Shown here piece by piece: positions 8,354 to 16,967 of a stretch of 64,000 nucleotides of DNA. The translations under genes were made by a program, and so were the position numbers. Under the pieces are notes generated by a model. The model saw nothing but the letters and a program-made list of their open reading frames with translations, made no database searches and had not been told where the DNA came from. How positions within the stretch are numbered: position 1 is the stretch's first letter; each line of letters opens with the position of its first letter. The DNA comes from Marinomonas spartinae (GTDB taxonomy: Bacteria > Pseudomonadota > Gammaproteobacteria > Pseudomonadales > Marinomonadaceae), in contig NZ_FLOB01000006.1 of assembly GCF_900089775.1 (NCBI RefSeq), positions 1 through 64,000 on the forward strand, given 5' to 3'.

Positions 8354-9136
8354 ATGGTATTAAAGACTGACTCTTTAACACGCTCTCGATGGGGGCGTGC
8401 CTTGCTGGGATTTATCGGAGTCGCGGCATTTGTCATGTTATGGAAATACGCTCAATCAGCAGGCTGGGCGGCACCAGGGACGATACCAGATCCGTTTAGT
8501 TTACCACAGGCGTTGGCCGATGAGTGGACCTCTGGGCGCTTGCTGCCGGCGGTACTGTCTAGCTTGATACATTATAGTTGGGGCTTGGCGATTGGTACGT
8601 TTCTGGGCTTCTTAGTGGGGACATTGACAGCATCCTCATTGCTACTAGACGCGTTGCATGCTTGGCTGGCGCGGATTCTTCGACCGATTCCACCATTGGC
8701 TTGGGTCGTCTTTGCTATAGCTTGGTTCAAAGTTAGCCATGCTGGGGCGGCGTTTGTTATTGCTATTGGCGTTTTCTGGGTGAACTACTTTGCGACGTAT
8801 TCAGCGGTACGAAATGTGGATTCTCGCTTTTATGAATTGGCCAGTGCATTTGGTCAAAATGGTCACTTACGTCAGGCACTTCAAGTAACCTTGCCCGGGG
8901 CGGCAACCGGTATTTTCTCTGGTATTCGAACCGGTATAGGACAAGCTTGGATGACGTTAATCGCTGCTGAGTTGTTGGGGGTTCCCGGCATGGGGCAGGA
9001 AATGAATTCGGCTGCGGGTGTTGGGGCTTATAATGTTGTTGTGGTTTATATGCTGGTTATTTCTCTGGTTTACACCCTGAGCGATACACTGTTTGGTTTG
9101 ATTGAAAAGCGAGTGTTGAAATGGCGCCCATCCTAA
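8354..9136 (+). CDS. NitT/TauT-family ABC transporter permease
   Basis: 260 residues with about six membrane segments. The cytoplasmic coupling loop of the SsuC/TauC type is visible around residues 150-200 (ELASAFGQNGHLRQALQVTLPGAATGIFSGIRTGIGQAW, here interrupted only for description as the EAA loop region). It begins 10 bases after the binding-protein stop and its last 16 bases overlap the ATPase gene, so the three are co-transcribed and translationally coupled. Confidence 0.88.
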   Translation: MVLKTDSLTRSRWGRALLGFIGVAAFVMLWKYAQSAGWAAPGTIPDPFSLPQALADEWTSGRLLPAVLSSLIHYSWGLAIGTFLGFLVGTLTASSLLLDALHAWLARILRPIPPLAWVVFAIAWFKVSHAGAAFVIAIGVFWVNYFATYSAVRNVDSRFYELASAFGQNGHLRQALQVTLPGAATGIFSGIRTGIGQAWMTLIAAELLGVPGMGQEMNSAAGVGAYNVVVVYMLVISLVYTLSDTLFGLIEKRVLKWRPS

Positions 9137-9852
9137 ATATCGATCATCTGAGTTATCACTATGGTAACAATTCAACCCCAGTGTTTGCTGATTTGGATCT
9201 TCGGGTCGAAAAAGATGAATTCATTGCGGTAGTGGGGGGGTCTGGCGTTGGTAAGTCGACTTTGCTTCGTTGTGTGGCGGGTCTTGCTAAGGCGAGCCAT
9301 GGTACTATCTCTCTCAATGTCGAGGAGAATGATACCCGACGCTCTCGCGGTATTGTGTTTCAAGATGGTCGCTTGATGCCTTGGCGTCGATTACGTAGTA
9401 ATGTTGCCTATGGTCTAAAAGGGCTTAATCTGACGGCAGAAGAGAAGCAAGCCCGAGTGAATGACGTGCTAAAACTCGCTCGACTGGAAGAGTTGGCGGA
9501 TCGCTGGCCACACCAATTATCTGGTGGGCAAGTTCAGCGAGGCGGGATTGCCAGAGCATTAGCAGTCAAACCTCATTTGTTATTAATGGATGAGCCGTTC
9601 AGTGCGGTGGATGCTATCACCCGCCAACATTTGCAAGATCAGTTGTTGGCAATTTGGGAAAAAACACGTAAAGCGGTGATGTTTATCACCCATGATATTG
9701 AAGAAGCTGTATATTTAGCGGATCGAGTGGTCGTGTTATCTGGCTCGCCTGCAAATATTGTATTAGATCAACGTATTGAACTGGCTCGTCCTCGTCGCCG
9801 AGGTTCTGATGCACTACAAAAATTGGCTCAAGATATCGCGAATACACTTTAA
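9121..9852 (+). CDS. NitT/TauT-family ABC transporter ATPase
   Basis: 243 residues carrying all ABC motifs: Walker A GGSGVGKST, the Q loop (VFQDGRLMPW), signature LSGGQVQRGGIARAL, Walker B LLLMDEPFSAVD, and the H loop (ITHDIEEAV). It energises the importer encoded by the two genes before it. The start ATG lies inside the permease gene. The last codons and stop are part of a short tandem duplication (see 9841-9877). Confidence 0.92.
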   Translation: MAPILNIDHLSYHYGNNSTPVFADLDLRVEKDEFIAVVGGSGVGKSTLLRCVAGLAKASHGTISLNVEENDTRRSRGIVFQDGRLMPWRRLRSNVAYGLKGLNLTAEEKQARVNDVLKLARLEELADRWPHQLSGGQVQRGGIARALAVKPHLLLMDEPFSAVDAITRQHLQDQLLAIWEKTRKAVMFITHDIEEAVYLADRVVVLSGSPANIVLDQRIELARPRRRGSDALQKLAQDIANTL

Positions 9853-9877
9853 TTTTAGGAATACACTTTCATTTTAG
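9841..9877 (+). repeat. 19-bp tandem duplication at the end of the ATPase gene
   Basis: AATACACTTTAATTTTAG is repeated 19 bases later with a single A-to-C change. The first copy contains the ATPase stop codon; the second fills the gap before the ribosome-binding site of the next gene. Confidence 0.8.
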
Positions 9878-9889
9878 AAGGATACCGTG

Positions 9890-10192
9890 ATGGCAGTCAC
9901 TCAGTTATTGATCCACGCACCAACTGTGGATGCTTTGAAGCGAGCTCAGAACAACGCTCGTAATTTGCTTAAATTAGAACCGGATGCTCAAGTTGAAATC
10001 GTCGTAAATGGCCCTGCTACGGCGTTAGCAGTCACCTTGAATGATGAGGAGATTCTGAGTCGGTTGGTGCTGTGTCGTAATAGTCTACATGCTCAAGGAC
10101 TGACCGCTCAGCCTCTGGTTCAGGAAGTCGATGCTGCCGTGCAGTACCTAGCGCATCAACAGTTAAAAGGTTGGTCTTACATCCGCGCCTAA
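9890..10192 (+). CDS. small DsrE-like protein
   Basis: 100 residues when started at ATG 9890, 8 bases after AAGG; the GTG at 9887 is the alternative. The pattern of a first strand (QLLIHAPT), a helix with a run of asparagines and lysines, then VEIVVNGPATAL followed by a conserved-looking cysteine (VLCRNSLHAQG) resembles DsrE/DsrF-like sulfur-relay proteins. The resemblance is by fold pattern only. It lies 37 bases after the ABC ATPase on the same strand and is probably co-transcribed. If the importer carries a sulfonate, a sulfur-handling role would make sense; this is inference. Confidence 0.55.
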   Translation: MAVTQLLIHAPTVDALKRAQNNARNLLKLEPDAQVEIVVNGPATALAVTLNDEEILSRLVLCRNSLHAQGLTAQPLVQEVDAAVQYLAHQQLKGWSYIRA

Positions 10193-10300
10193 ACGTTTTG
10201 CTACTCCTTATAAATGCTTAGTAATATTCTGCGAAGAAGGATCGATAGAACGATGTATTTTTTCAGACACATCTTCTAAACGTTAAAGAGGTATAAGTCT

Positions 10301-10804
10301 ATGGAGCTACGTTTGTTATCTGAATCCGATCTGCATAGCTTGTTGTCGTTTGAGATAGGTAACAGACAATGGTTTGAAGCCTATATAGATCCAAGAGCCG
10401 AAACCTTTTATAGCGTCGATGGCGTGAGAGAGCATATTACTGAATGTCTCTCATTATATCGAAGTCAAGAGATGCTTCCTATGCTGATAGTGGATGGTGG
10501 CGGTGAGATAGTAGGGCGGATTAACCTTAGGGACATTGATATGCAGAATCGATCTGCTTATTTGGGCTATCGAATAGGAGAAGCTTTTACTAATCGAGGG
10601 CTTGCAAAACGAGCCGTAAAAGAGTTGATCGCACAAATTGCCCACTTGAATCTCAAAGCCTTAATTGCTTATGTATCTGCTGATAATATCGCCTCGCAAA
10701 AGGTTCTACAGCACAATGGTTTTTTACCAATAAAAAACCATGAAGATTATGTATTGATCAAAGGGATTTTTGTAGATTGTATTGAATATCACCATAGTCT
10801 GTGA
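10301..10804 (+). CDS. GNAT-family N-acetyltransferase (RimJ/RimL-like)
   Basis: 167 residues with the layout of protein/ribosomal N-acetyltransferases: strand ELRLLSESD at the start, a central GRINLRDIDMQNRSAYLGYRI, and the acetyl-CoA loop region with NRGLAKRAVKEL. The C-terminal part (ALIAYVSADNIASQKVLQHNGF) is typical of RimJ/RimL-type enzymes. A GAGG precedes the start. It is alone between the ABC operon and the convergent pca operon. The acceptor substrate cannot be read from the sequence. Confidence 0.82.
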   Translation: MELRLLSESDLHSLLSFEIGNRQWFEAYIDPRAETFYSVDGVREHITECLSLYRSQEMLPMLIVDGGGEIVGRINLRDIDMQNRSAYLGYRIGEAFTNRGLAKRAVKELIAQIAHLNLKALIAYVSADNIASQKVLQHNGFLPIKNHEDYVLIKGIFVDCIEYHHSL

Positions 10805-10924
10805 CAAAACAATGTAGTGACAGTAATAAGCTGGTGGCTCTTAAGGTGAAGTGGTTTTTTTATTGATTTTCAAAATGTCCGGCGGTGGATGGTTTGTTAT
10901 TCGCCACTGTGGTTAAAATGTAGT

Positions 10925-10966
10925 TGTCGAATCAAGGGCATGAAGATGAATGCCCTTGATTCGACA
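10925..10966. terminator. strong hairpin between GNAT gene and pcaD
   Basis: A perfect 17-bp stem (TGTCGAATCAAGGGCAT and its complement) with an 8-base loop lies just beyond the pcaD stop, where leftward pca transcription and rightward GNAT transcription meet. U tracts on either side are weak (ACATTTT on the minus strand), but the stem strength and position fit a shared terminator. Confidence 0.65.
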
Positions 10967-10972
10967 AAAATA

Positions 10973-11743
10973 TCATTTATGAATAAAGCTTTTAAGTAGA
11001 GCTAAAAATTGCGCAGGAGATTCTACCGATGGAACATGGCCGATCTTCTCTATTATTTCTAGCTTGTTAACCTGAAGTAACGAAGCAAGTGTTTCCATCA
11101 GTTCCGGTGTAGTGGCGACGTCTTTTTCTCCACATATCAATTGTACCGGAAGTGAACTTGGCTCTAGTTCATCAGTGAGATCCATATTAGCAAGCCAAGC
11201 ACACAGCGCACCGTAGCTGAAGTCATCTACCTTAGCGAGTTGCTCTTGCCAGTAGCTTGCTAATGTTGGGTTGGTCTGTACGCTGTTTTCACTAAACCAG
11301 CGTACCACTAAGGTAGCCGCCATACTCTCCAGCCCCTGAGCCATGACATCTTTTTGGCGATTTAACCACGCCTCTTTAGTGCCAATTTTTGCCCCCGTGT
11401 TGGTTAAGGTAGCGCTTAATAAACGCTCAGGATATTGGGTCACCAGTTGTTGACCAATCATGCCGGCGATGGAGGTTCCCACGTAGTGAAATTGCTTAAT
11501 ACCAAGTTCATCACATTTTTCAATCAGTGGATTAATTAAGGCATTTTCAGTTAATGGGGAAGTGCTTGGATCAAGTGCGTCGCTTAGTCCATGACCTGGA
11601 AGATCCCAGCGAACGACTCGAAATTGTTTCAATAACTCTGGGACAATACCGTCCCAAACTCGGCTGTTCATACCCAAAGGGTGACCAAGCACAATAGTGG
11701 GCTTGTTACTATCGCCTTCAAGTGTAAAAAATAGCTTTTTCAT
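10973..11743 (-). CDS. pcaD: 3-oxoadipate enol-lactonase
   Basis: Hydrolyses 3-oxoadipate enol-lactone to 3-oxoadipate, the step where the catechol and protocatechuate arms have merged. The start at 11743 (256 residues, MKKLFFTLEGD) overlaps the pcaF stop by one base (TAATG) and has GGAG nine bases upstream; longer readings run into pcaF. The alpha/beta-hydrolase fold is clear: LGHPLGMNSRVWD with the oxyanion region, the nucleophile elbow GTSIAGMIG, and the catalytic His in GHVPSVE near the C terminus. Last gene of pcaIJFD. Confidence 0.9.
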   Translation of the reverse strand: MKKLFFTLEGDSNKPTIVLGHPLGMNSRVWDGIVPELLKQFRVVRWDLPGHGLSDALDPSTSPLTENALINPLIEKCDELGIKQFHYVGTSIAGMIGQQLVTQYPERLLSATLTNTGAKIGTKEAWLNRQKDVMAQGLESMAATLVVRWFSENSVQTNPTLASYWQEQLAKVDDFSYGALCAWLANMDLTDELEPSSLPVQLICGEKDVATTPELMETLASLLQVNKLEIIEKIGHVPSVESPAQFLALLKSFIHK

Positions 11744-12954
11744 TAAATGTTGCTCCGTTCGATCAGCATAGCAATGCCTTGTCCGACGCCAATACACATG
11801 GTACACATTGCATAGCGTCCACCAGTACGTTTTAACTGCATAGCGGCAGATTGTAATAGACGAGCCCCTGACATACCTAATGGGTGCCCGAGAGCAATCG
11901 CGCCGCCATTTGGATTAATGCGTTCGTCTTCTGGTGAAAGTCCCAACTCTTGCATGCAAGCTAGCCCTTGTACAGCAAAGGCCTCATTTAATTCGATTAC
12001 ATCCATATCGTCGAGAGAAAGGCCAGTACGTTTTAGTAATTTTTGTACGGCGGGAACTGGTCCCATGCCCATTACACTGGGTTCAACGCCAGCCGTTGCC
12101 ATGCCGATGATTTTCGCTAATGGCTCTAGTTTATGGCTTTCAACCGCCGCTTTACTCGCGATCAACATAGCAGCGGCACCGTCGTTTATACCGGATGCAT
12201 TGCCTGCCGTCACTGAGCCATTTTCCCGAAACGGTGCTCTCAGTTTTGCTAAATCTTCAAGTGTGGTATTAGGACGTAAATGTTCGTCTTGATCGACGAT
12301 GATTGGATTACCACGTTTGGGCTGGATCGTAATAGGGGTGATCTCTTCGGCAAAGCGACCTTCTTCTTGTGCGGCTTTGGCTTTTTGTTGAGAACGCAAA
12401 GCGAATGCATCTTGCTGTTGACGCGTTATTTTGTGACGTTCAGCAATATTTTCCGCCGTTTCTGGCATGGATTCCGTGCCATACATGGACTTTAAGACGG
12501 GGTTGATAAAGCGCCAGCCCATGGTGGTGTCTTCTAATTTTTGCTGTCTATCGAAGGCGGCATTGGGCTTCCCCATAACAAATGGCGCGCGAGACATGGA
12601 TTCAACACCACCGGCTAACATCAATTCTGCTTCACCCGCTTGTATGGCTCGGAATGCGGTACCAATAGCGTCCATTCCTGATCCACATAAGCGGTTCATA
12701 GTCGTCGCAGATACGCTATAGGGTATACCAGACAATAGGGTTGCCATGCGTGCCACGTTACGATTGTCTTCACCTGATTGATTGGCGCAGCCAAAAATTG
12801 TGTCATCAATAGCGGCTGGATCAAGGTCTGGGGCATCTTTGAGTACTGCTTGAATGACTTGAGCTAGCATGTCGTCTGGGCGAACTGCCGCAAGAGATCC
12901 GGCGTAACGGCCAATGGCTGAACGTTTAGGGTGACAGATGTAAACAGAACTCAT
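11743..12954 (-). CDS. pcaF: 3-oxoadipyl-CoA thiolase
   Basis: Cleaves 3-oxoadipyl-CoA with CoA to succinyl-CoA and acetyl-CoA, ending the beta-ketoadipate pathway. 403 residues, the family length. The nucleophilic Cys is in NRLCGSGMDA, the His in GGAIALGHPLGMSGAR, and the second Cys in CTMCIGVGQG. It overlaps the pcaJ end by 4 bases and is followed by pcaD without a gap. A second thiolase of the same kind (paaJ, 36292-37506) serves the phenylacetate pathway. Confidence 0.93.
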   Translation of the reverse strand: MSSVYICHPKRSAIGRYAGSLAAVRPDDMLAQVIQAVLKDAPDLDPAAIDDTIFGCANQSGEDNRNVARMATLLSGIPYSVSATTMNRLCGSGMDAIGTAFRAIQAGEAELMLAGGVESMSRAPFVMGKPNAAFDRQQKLEDTTMGWRFINPVLKSMYGTESMPETAENIAERHKITRQQQDAFALRSQQKAKAAQEEGRFAEEITPITIQPKRGNPIIVDQDEHLRPNTTLEDLAKLRAPFRENGSVTAGNASGINDGAAAMLIASKAAVESHKLEPLAKIIGMATAGVEPSVMGMGPVPAVQKLLKRTGLSLDDMDVIELNEAFAVQGLACMQELGLSPEDERINPNGGAIALGHPLGMSGARLLQSAAMQLKRTGGRYAMCTMCIGVGQGIAMLIERSNI

Positions 12955-13784
12955 TTTATCTCCTGTGCACTGTGTGCTTTTTCAGTTCGGGCTTTTAATT
13001 CGCGTAATACTTGCAGCTCTTTTTCATTTGGTGTTGGTGTGGTCTCAAGAGAGTCCGCAAATTTAATTTCCCACCCCGTTGCATCAATAACGTCTTGTTT
13101 TGTTGTACCAGGATGTAAGCTAGTGACAATCAGCTCTTTGGTTGCTGGGTCAGGTTTTAAAATACATAAATCTGTAATCACCACACTTGGTCCACGACCA
13201 ATAGTCGGTAAGTTATCGCGGCCTTTGCCATCACGACCAAAACCTATTGTGGTGATGAAGTCTACGTCTTTTACAAAAGTACGTTTTGAGTGTTTAACGG
13301 TAATAAAGACTTCTTTGGCATTGGTGGAGATTTCAGGGGCACCACCACCACCTGGTAAACGGACTTTTGGGTTGGCATAACTGTGTGCGCCATTTTTCCC
13401 GCTTTCAGGATGATTGGCTGCAATGACCGTCGTGTTTAAGTTAGCAAAACGGTCGATTTGCGCTGTGCCTAAAAAGCCAACATCGATGTGTCCACCTTGT
13501 AGCCAATAACGGAACATTTCTGGTACAGAAACGGTGGTGAGGGCGGATTCGCACAGTTCACCATCGCCAATGGACAAAGGCAACACATCCGGTTTGGTTT
13601 GCAAGGTGCCTGATTCGTAGATCAAGGTAACATCAGGCGCGTGAGTCAAGCGTGCAACGTTAGCCGCTTCACTTGGTAAACCAATCCCCACAAAGCAAGT
13701 CATGTCATTACTTAGTGCGCGTGCCGCTGTGATGGTCATCATTTCAGAGGAAGTGTATTGGGCTGTATCGTTATGTGTTGTCAT
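12951..13784 (-). CDS. pcaJ: 3-oxoadipate CoA-transferase subunit B
   Basis: With PcaI it transfers CoA from succinyl-CoA to 3-oxoadipate. The start at 13784 (277 residues, MTTHNDTAQY) follows GGAG by nine bases and comes one base after the pcaI stop; the open frame extends further upstream only through pcaI. The active-site glutamate block IYESGTLQTKP, the glycine-rich LPGGGGAPE and GLPSEAANVA are typical of the CatJ/PcaJ subunit. It could equally be named catJ. Confidence 0.9.
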   Translation of the reverse strand: MTTHNDTAQYTSSEMMTITAARALSNDMTCFVGIGLPSEAANVARLTHAPDVTLIYESGTLQTKPDVLPLSIGDGELCESALTTVSVPEMFRYWLQGGHIDVGFLGTAQIDRFANLNTTVIAANHPESGKNGAHSYANPKVRLPGGGGAPEISTNAKEVFITVKHSKRTFVKDVDFITTIGFGRDGKGRDNLPTIGRGPSVVITDLCILKPDPATKELIVTSLHPGTTKQDVIDATGWEIKFADSLETTPTPNEKELQVLRELKARTEKAHSAQEIK

Positions 13785-13785
13785 G

Positions 13786-14601
13786 TTAAACATCTCCTTG
13801 GCCAAACACATGGGATTCCAACCATTGGTTGAAACTGTCTCTATCGCGACTGATGTTGTCCCATTGTTTGTAATAATTGTTGTCTCTATCGTAATAGCCG
13901 AGCGTATAAGAGGGTTTCGCGCCTTCTGGTGCGACCGCAATCGCATCCACTGTCCATGCAGGTAAAACGCAGGCATTTGGTGTGACGTCTAAGTCATCGA
14001 CAATCTCTTCCACTGTGACAATGCTTCGTTTGGCAGACAGGACTACTTCTTTCTGCACACCAATAATCCCTTCAATGAGCACATTGCCTGCTCGGTCTGC
14101 TTTTTGAGCATGAATAATACCCACATCGGGTTTGATGGAAGGAATGGCAGCTAGCTGCTCGCCAGAGAAAGGGCAAGTTATGGTAGCAATCTCTTTGTTG
14201 ACGAGAGGTAGCTCACTGCCAACATAACCGCGGAAAACGGCCAGTGGTAGGCCAGCAGCTCCGGCTTCATAGGCATTCGCCATGGCTGCATGACTGTGCT
14301 CAACCGTTTCTAGCTTGCAAGGGTACTCATGTTCTATCGCATCACGAACGCGGTGAAGTGAGCCAACACCAGGGTTTCCACCCCAAGAGAAGGTCAATTT
14401 CCGAACGCAACCAGCGCCGACTAGTTGGTCATAAATTAGATCGGGTGTCATACGAATTAGGGACAAATTGCGTCTTTTCTGACGGATGATTTCATGCCCT
14501 GCCGCGAAAGGGATGAGATGAGTAAAACCTTCAAGCGATATGGTGTCACCATCTTTTACATAGGTCGCGACAGCGTCTTTCAGTGTCATAAACTTAGTCA
14601 T
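13786..14601 (-). CDS. pcaI: 3-oxoadipate CoA-transferase subunit A
   Basis: The CoA-binding alpha subunit of the CatIJ/PcaIJ succinyl-CoA:3-oxoadipate CoA-transferase, 271 residues. It contains the family blocks DGDTISLEGFTHLIPFAAGHE at the start, FSWGGNPGVGSLHR in the middle and ADRAGNVLIEG later. AGGA lies 7 bases before the start. As first gene of pcaIJFD it faces the IclR regulator across 170 bases. The paired operator at 14612-14645 ends only about ten bases upstream of this start codon. Confidence 0.9.
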   Translation of the reverse strand: MTKFMTLKDAVATYVKDGDTISLEGFTHLIPFAAGHEIIRQKRRNLSLIRMTPDLIYDQLVGAGCVRKLTFSWGGNPGVGSLHRVRDAIEHEYPCKLETVEHSHAAMANAYEAGAAGLPLAVFRGYVGSELPLVNKEIATITCPFSGEQLAAIPSIKPDVGIIHAQKADRAGNVLIEGIIGVQKEVVLSAKRSIVTVEEIVDDLDVTPNACVLPAWTVDAIAVAPEGAKPSYTLGYYDRDNNYYKQWDNISRDRDSFNQWLESHVFGQGDV

Positions 14602-14611
14602 AATGTATCCT

Positions 14612-14645
14612 GTTCGTTATACGAATTTAAGTTTGTAATACGAAC
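14612..14645. promoter_or_regulatory. paired 15-bp operator, pcaI-pcaR gap
   Basis: GTTCGTTATACGAAT, a 4-base spacer, then GTTTGTAATACGAAC. Each half is itself near-palindromic (TTCGT..ACGAA). The same arrangement, with identical 19-base spacing, occurs at 18410-18443 upstream of catB. The size and partial palindromy match the 15-bp sites bound by IclR-type PcaR/PobR regulators. Its position overlaps the start region of the pcaI transcript. Confidence 0.75.
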
Positions 14646-14771
14646 AAGATAAATCAAGCCAAGATTACTGGTCAAGTTAAAATTTTATATTTGTCTTTTT
14701 TCACTTGATTTATATAAAAAGTGCGATGAAAAGTCTCTTTCCTCTAGCGAGCCTGTAACGAATAATAAATA

Positions 14772-15587
14772 ATGGCGGGATTATTAATGGCTGTGAGTAA
14801 GCAGGGTATGAGTGAGGAAAAACTGTCACCGGATCATCGTGACTATGTTGGCGCATTGGCATCAGGGCTGGATGTCATTATGGCATTTGATCCGCAGCAT
14901 AAAGATATGACACTGTCCGAAGTAGCTGAGCAAACAGGTATGGATAGAGCCAAAGCCCGACGTTTTTTACTGACTTTGCATGCCCTTGGGTACATTAAGA
15001 GAGAAGGGCGGAAGTTCACGTTAACCCCCAAAGTGTTAGCACTCAGTTACGCTTATAACGTCAGTAACGATCATCTCAATGTGGTTGAGCATTATCTACA
15101 TGATATTACCGCGCGACTGGGGGAATCTTCATCTTTAGCTGTGTTAGATCAACAAGACATCATGTATGTGGTGCGTTCGCCAGCAGCCCATCGTTTGATG
15201 TCCATAACATTAAGTGCCGGGACGCGATTACCTGCGGCTTATACCTCTATGGGCCGGATGTTGGTTGCAAGGTTACCATTTGAAGAACAAAAAGACTGGC
15301 TTGAAAGTGTGCCTCTTCACGCCTATACCCAGAATAGTATTGTCGATAAGTCTGCTTTTGAGCAAATGCTTGTGCAGATTGGAGAACAAAACTATTGTGT
15401 AGTGGATCAGGAATTGGATCTTGGCTTACGCTCCTTGGCAGTGCCTGCATTCACTTTCGATGGCGCGTTGCTGGGGGCAATCAATCTGAGTACCAATGCG
15501 TCGCGGGTAAGTCATCAAACCTTGATAGAAGAATATTTACCTGTATTGCAGGAGGCGGCAGAACAGATTCGCCTACACACCAAATAA
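14772..15587 (+). CDS. pcaR: IclR-family regulator of the beta-ketoadipate pathway (PcaR/PcaU-like)
   Basis: 271 residues. The N-terminal winged helix-turn-helix spans about residues 25-85 (SGLDVIMAFDPQHKDMTLSEVAEQ and the recognition part MDRAKARRFLLTL). The C-terminal IclR effector domain ends with FDGALLGAINLSTN, a typical block. PcaR/PcaU proteins respond to beta-ketoadipate or protocatechuate and activate or repress pca genes. The gene is divergent from pcaIJFD, with the paired operator between them, so autoregulation is likely. The start codon is uncertain: ATG at 14787 is also possible. Whether the effector is beta-ketoadipate or a catechol-branch compound is not shown. Confidence 0.85.
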   Translation: MAGLLMAVSKQGMSEEKLSPDHRDYVGALASGLDVIMAFDPQHKDMTLSEVAEQTGMDRAKARRFLLTLHALGYIKREGRKFTLTPKVLALSYAYNVSNDHLNVVEHYLHDITARLGESSSLAVLDQQDIMYVVRSPAAHRLMSITLSAGTRLPAAYTSMGRMLVARLPFEEQKDWLESVPLHAYTQNSIVDKSAFEQMLVQIGEQNYCVVDQELDLGLRSLAVPAFTFDGALLGAINLSTNASRVSHQTLIEEYLPVLQEAAEQIRLHTK

Positions 15588-15605
15588 CATTGCCATAATC
15601 ACTGG

Positions 15606-16508
15606 TTATAAACCGCCCTGACGATTTTTAACCAAGTTTTTGAGAATTTTAACAGCCAGTGCGGTAATGGAATCCATCGGTTCTTTTCGACGGCTAAAAA
15701 TAACCGGACAGGTGATGGACTTATCTTGTAAAGGAATGAAAACGACATCATCTCGTCCAAAATGCCTTACTTGTTCAGATACCAGAGCAAACCCCATTTC
15801 AGAAGCGACTAATCCTAATGCCGTTTGCAGGTCATTGACCTGTTGAGTCACTTTTGTGGTTAGCCCTCGGCTGGTAAACAATGAAGTACAAATATCTGCG
15901 AAGGTAGGGGTAGCCGCTTTGTTTGCTGGGTACAAAATCATTGGCATTTTCGCCAGATCTTCCAGTGTAGGCTCTCCTTTTTTAAGGAGCGGGTGGCCGA
16001 CATGCAAGGCCACCAATAAGGGTTCTTGGAATAATATAGTCTGTTCCACGTGTTCGTCGGGAATGGTTAAACGGCCAAAACCGATATCAATTTTTCCCGT
16101 CTTTAATGCCTCGATTTGCTCGCCAGTTTTTAAGTCATGTAGCAAAATATTCGCGTTGGTTTGTTGGCGTAAGTCTCTAACTAAGGAGGGGAGTTGTCCA
16201 TAAAACACGGATGGAACAAAGCCAATGCTGAAGACGGCCTTTTGTTCCTCTGCTATTCGGCAAGTATTTTCAATGACCATATCGGCCTTAGCCAGCATTT
16301 GCTTTGCTTGTTCCCAGAAGTATTCTCCTGCAGGGGTTAGTGTTAACCCTCGCGAGTGACGATCAAAAAGCTTTGCTCCCACATCGTCTTCCAATTGCTT
16401 TATCTGCCTTGTTAATGGTGGCTGAGCAATGAAGAGTTTTTCAGCAGCACGAGTAAGATTTTTCTCCTCAGCAACGGCACAGAAATAACGTAGATGTCTT
16501 AACTCCAT
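15606..16508 (-). CDS. catR: LysR-family regulator (CatR/CatM/BenM-like)
   Basis: 300 residues. The N-terminal helix-turn-helix (ELRHLRYFCAVAEEKNLTRAAEKL, then IAQPPLTRQIKQLE) closely resembles the muconate-responsive CatM/BenM/CatR group. A periplasmic-binding-protein-like effector domain follows (about residues 90-290). These proteins bind cis,cis-muconate, or benzoate in BenM, and activate cat or ben genes. AGGAGG precedes the start. It is convergent with pcaR and not next to catB; the atoE-like gene lies between. The neighbouring benC remnant hints that it once also served benzoate genes. The symbol is by family. Confidence 0.75.
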   Translation of the reverse strand: MELRHLRYFCAVAEEKNLTRAAEKLFIAQPPLTRQIKQLEDDVGAKLFDRHSRGLTLTPAGEYFWEQAKQMLAKADMVIENTCRIAEEQKAVFSIGFVPSVFYGQLPSLVRDLRQQTNANILLHDLKTGEQIEALKTGKIDIGFGRLTIPDEHVEQTILFQEPLLVALHVGHPLLKKGEPTLEDLAKMPMILYPANKAATPTFADICTSLFTSRGLTTKVTQQVNDLQTALGLVASEMGFALVSEQVRHFGRDDVVFIPLQDKSITCPVIFSRRKEPMDSITALAVKILKNLVKNRQGGL

Positions 16509-16967
16509 TATACCTCCTAGGTATTACTAATAACTTAATGGATATGGGAAGTAAGCAACTTACTGTACATCATTTGATTCAGCAAATAATAACGATAAAA
16601 AATGGGTAATTTGTAATGAAAAATCTCTCCGCGTTTTACTACTTTCGCTCTATATGCTGCTTTGTTCAGTGGCTTTGTCCATAGATCAGTATGAGATCTT
16701 GGTAAGTCGTGTAATACTGGTATCAAACAAGAAGGGGGAGTAGTACCGCCTAACTATAAAGCGGTAGCCAGTTTTAGTTGACCACGACACCCGACCTTCT
16801 AAGCTTGTCCGGAGAGCCTCGTTTTAGCACGAAAAATATAGGCTAAAGATGTTATGACGATTCAGGAGGAAACGCCCCACAGAAAAGAAAAGGCCAGATA
16901 AATAAAGTGGTTGATCAGTAACCTGAAGCGCCTATTTTAAAAGGCGCTTTGTTATCGCTAACAATTT
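16509..16967. other. 459-bp intergenic region, no supported gene
   Basis: Lies upstream of the LysR gene and downstream of the AtoE-like gene, both leftward. An open frame on the minus strand (16535-16726) has no recognisable features. Short inverted repeats occur (CCGC/GCGG around 16747-16765). A hairpin AAGCGCC/GGCGCTT at 16926-16949 lies right after the AtoE-like stop. I see no RNA gene or mobile-element end. Confidence 0.5.
16926..16949. terminator. hairpin after the AtoE-like gene
   Basis: A 7-bp stem AAGCGCC/GGCGCTT with a 10-base AT-only loop, 19 bases beyond the stop of the leftward gene at 16968. There is no clean U tract on the minus strand, so it may only pause or be a weak terminator. 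Confidence 0.45.

Noticed and set aside
12931..13380. 149-codon plus-strand frame
   Set aside because: Antisense to pcaJ; rich in residues expected from reverse-reading of a coding gene and without a ribosome-binding site.
16509..16967. riboswitch or small RNA in the 459-bp gap
   Set aside because: Short stems occur, but none matches a family that I know, and no conserved loop motif is visible.
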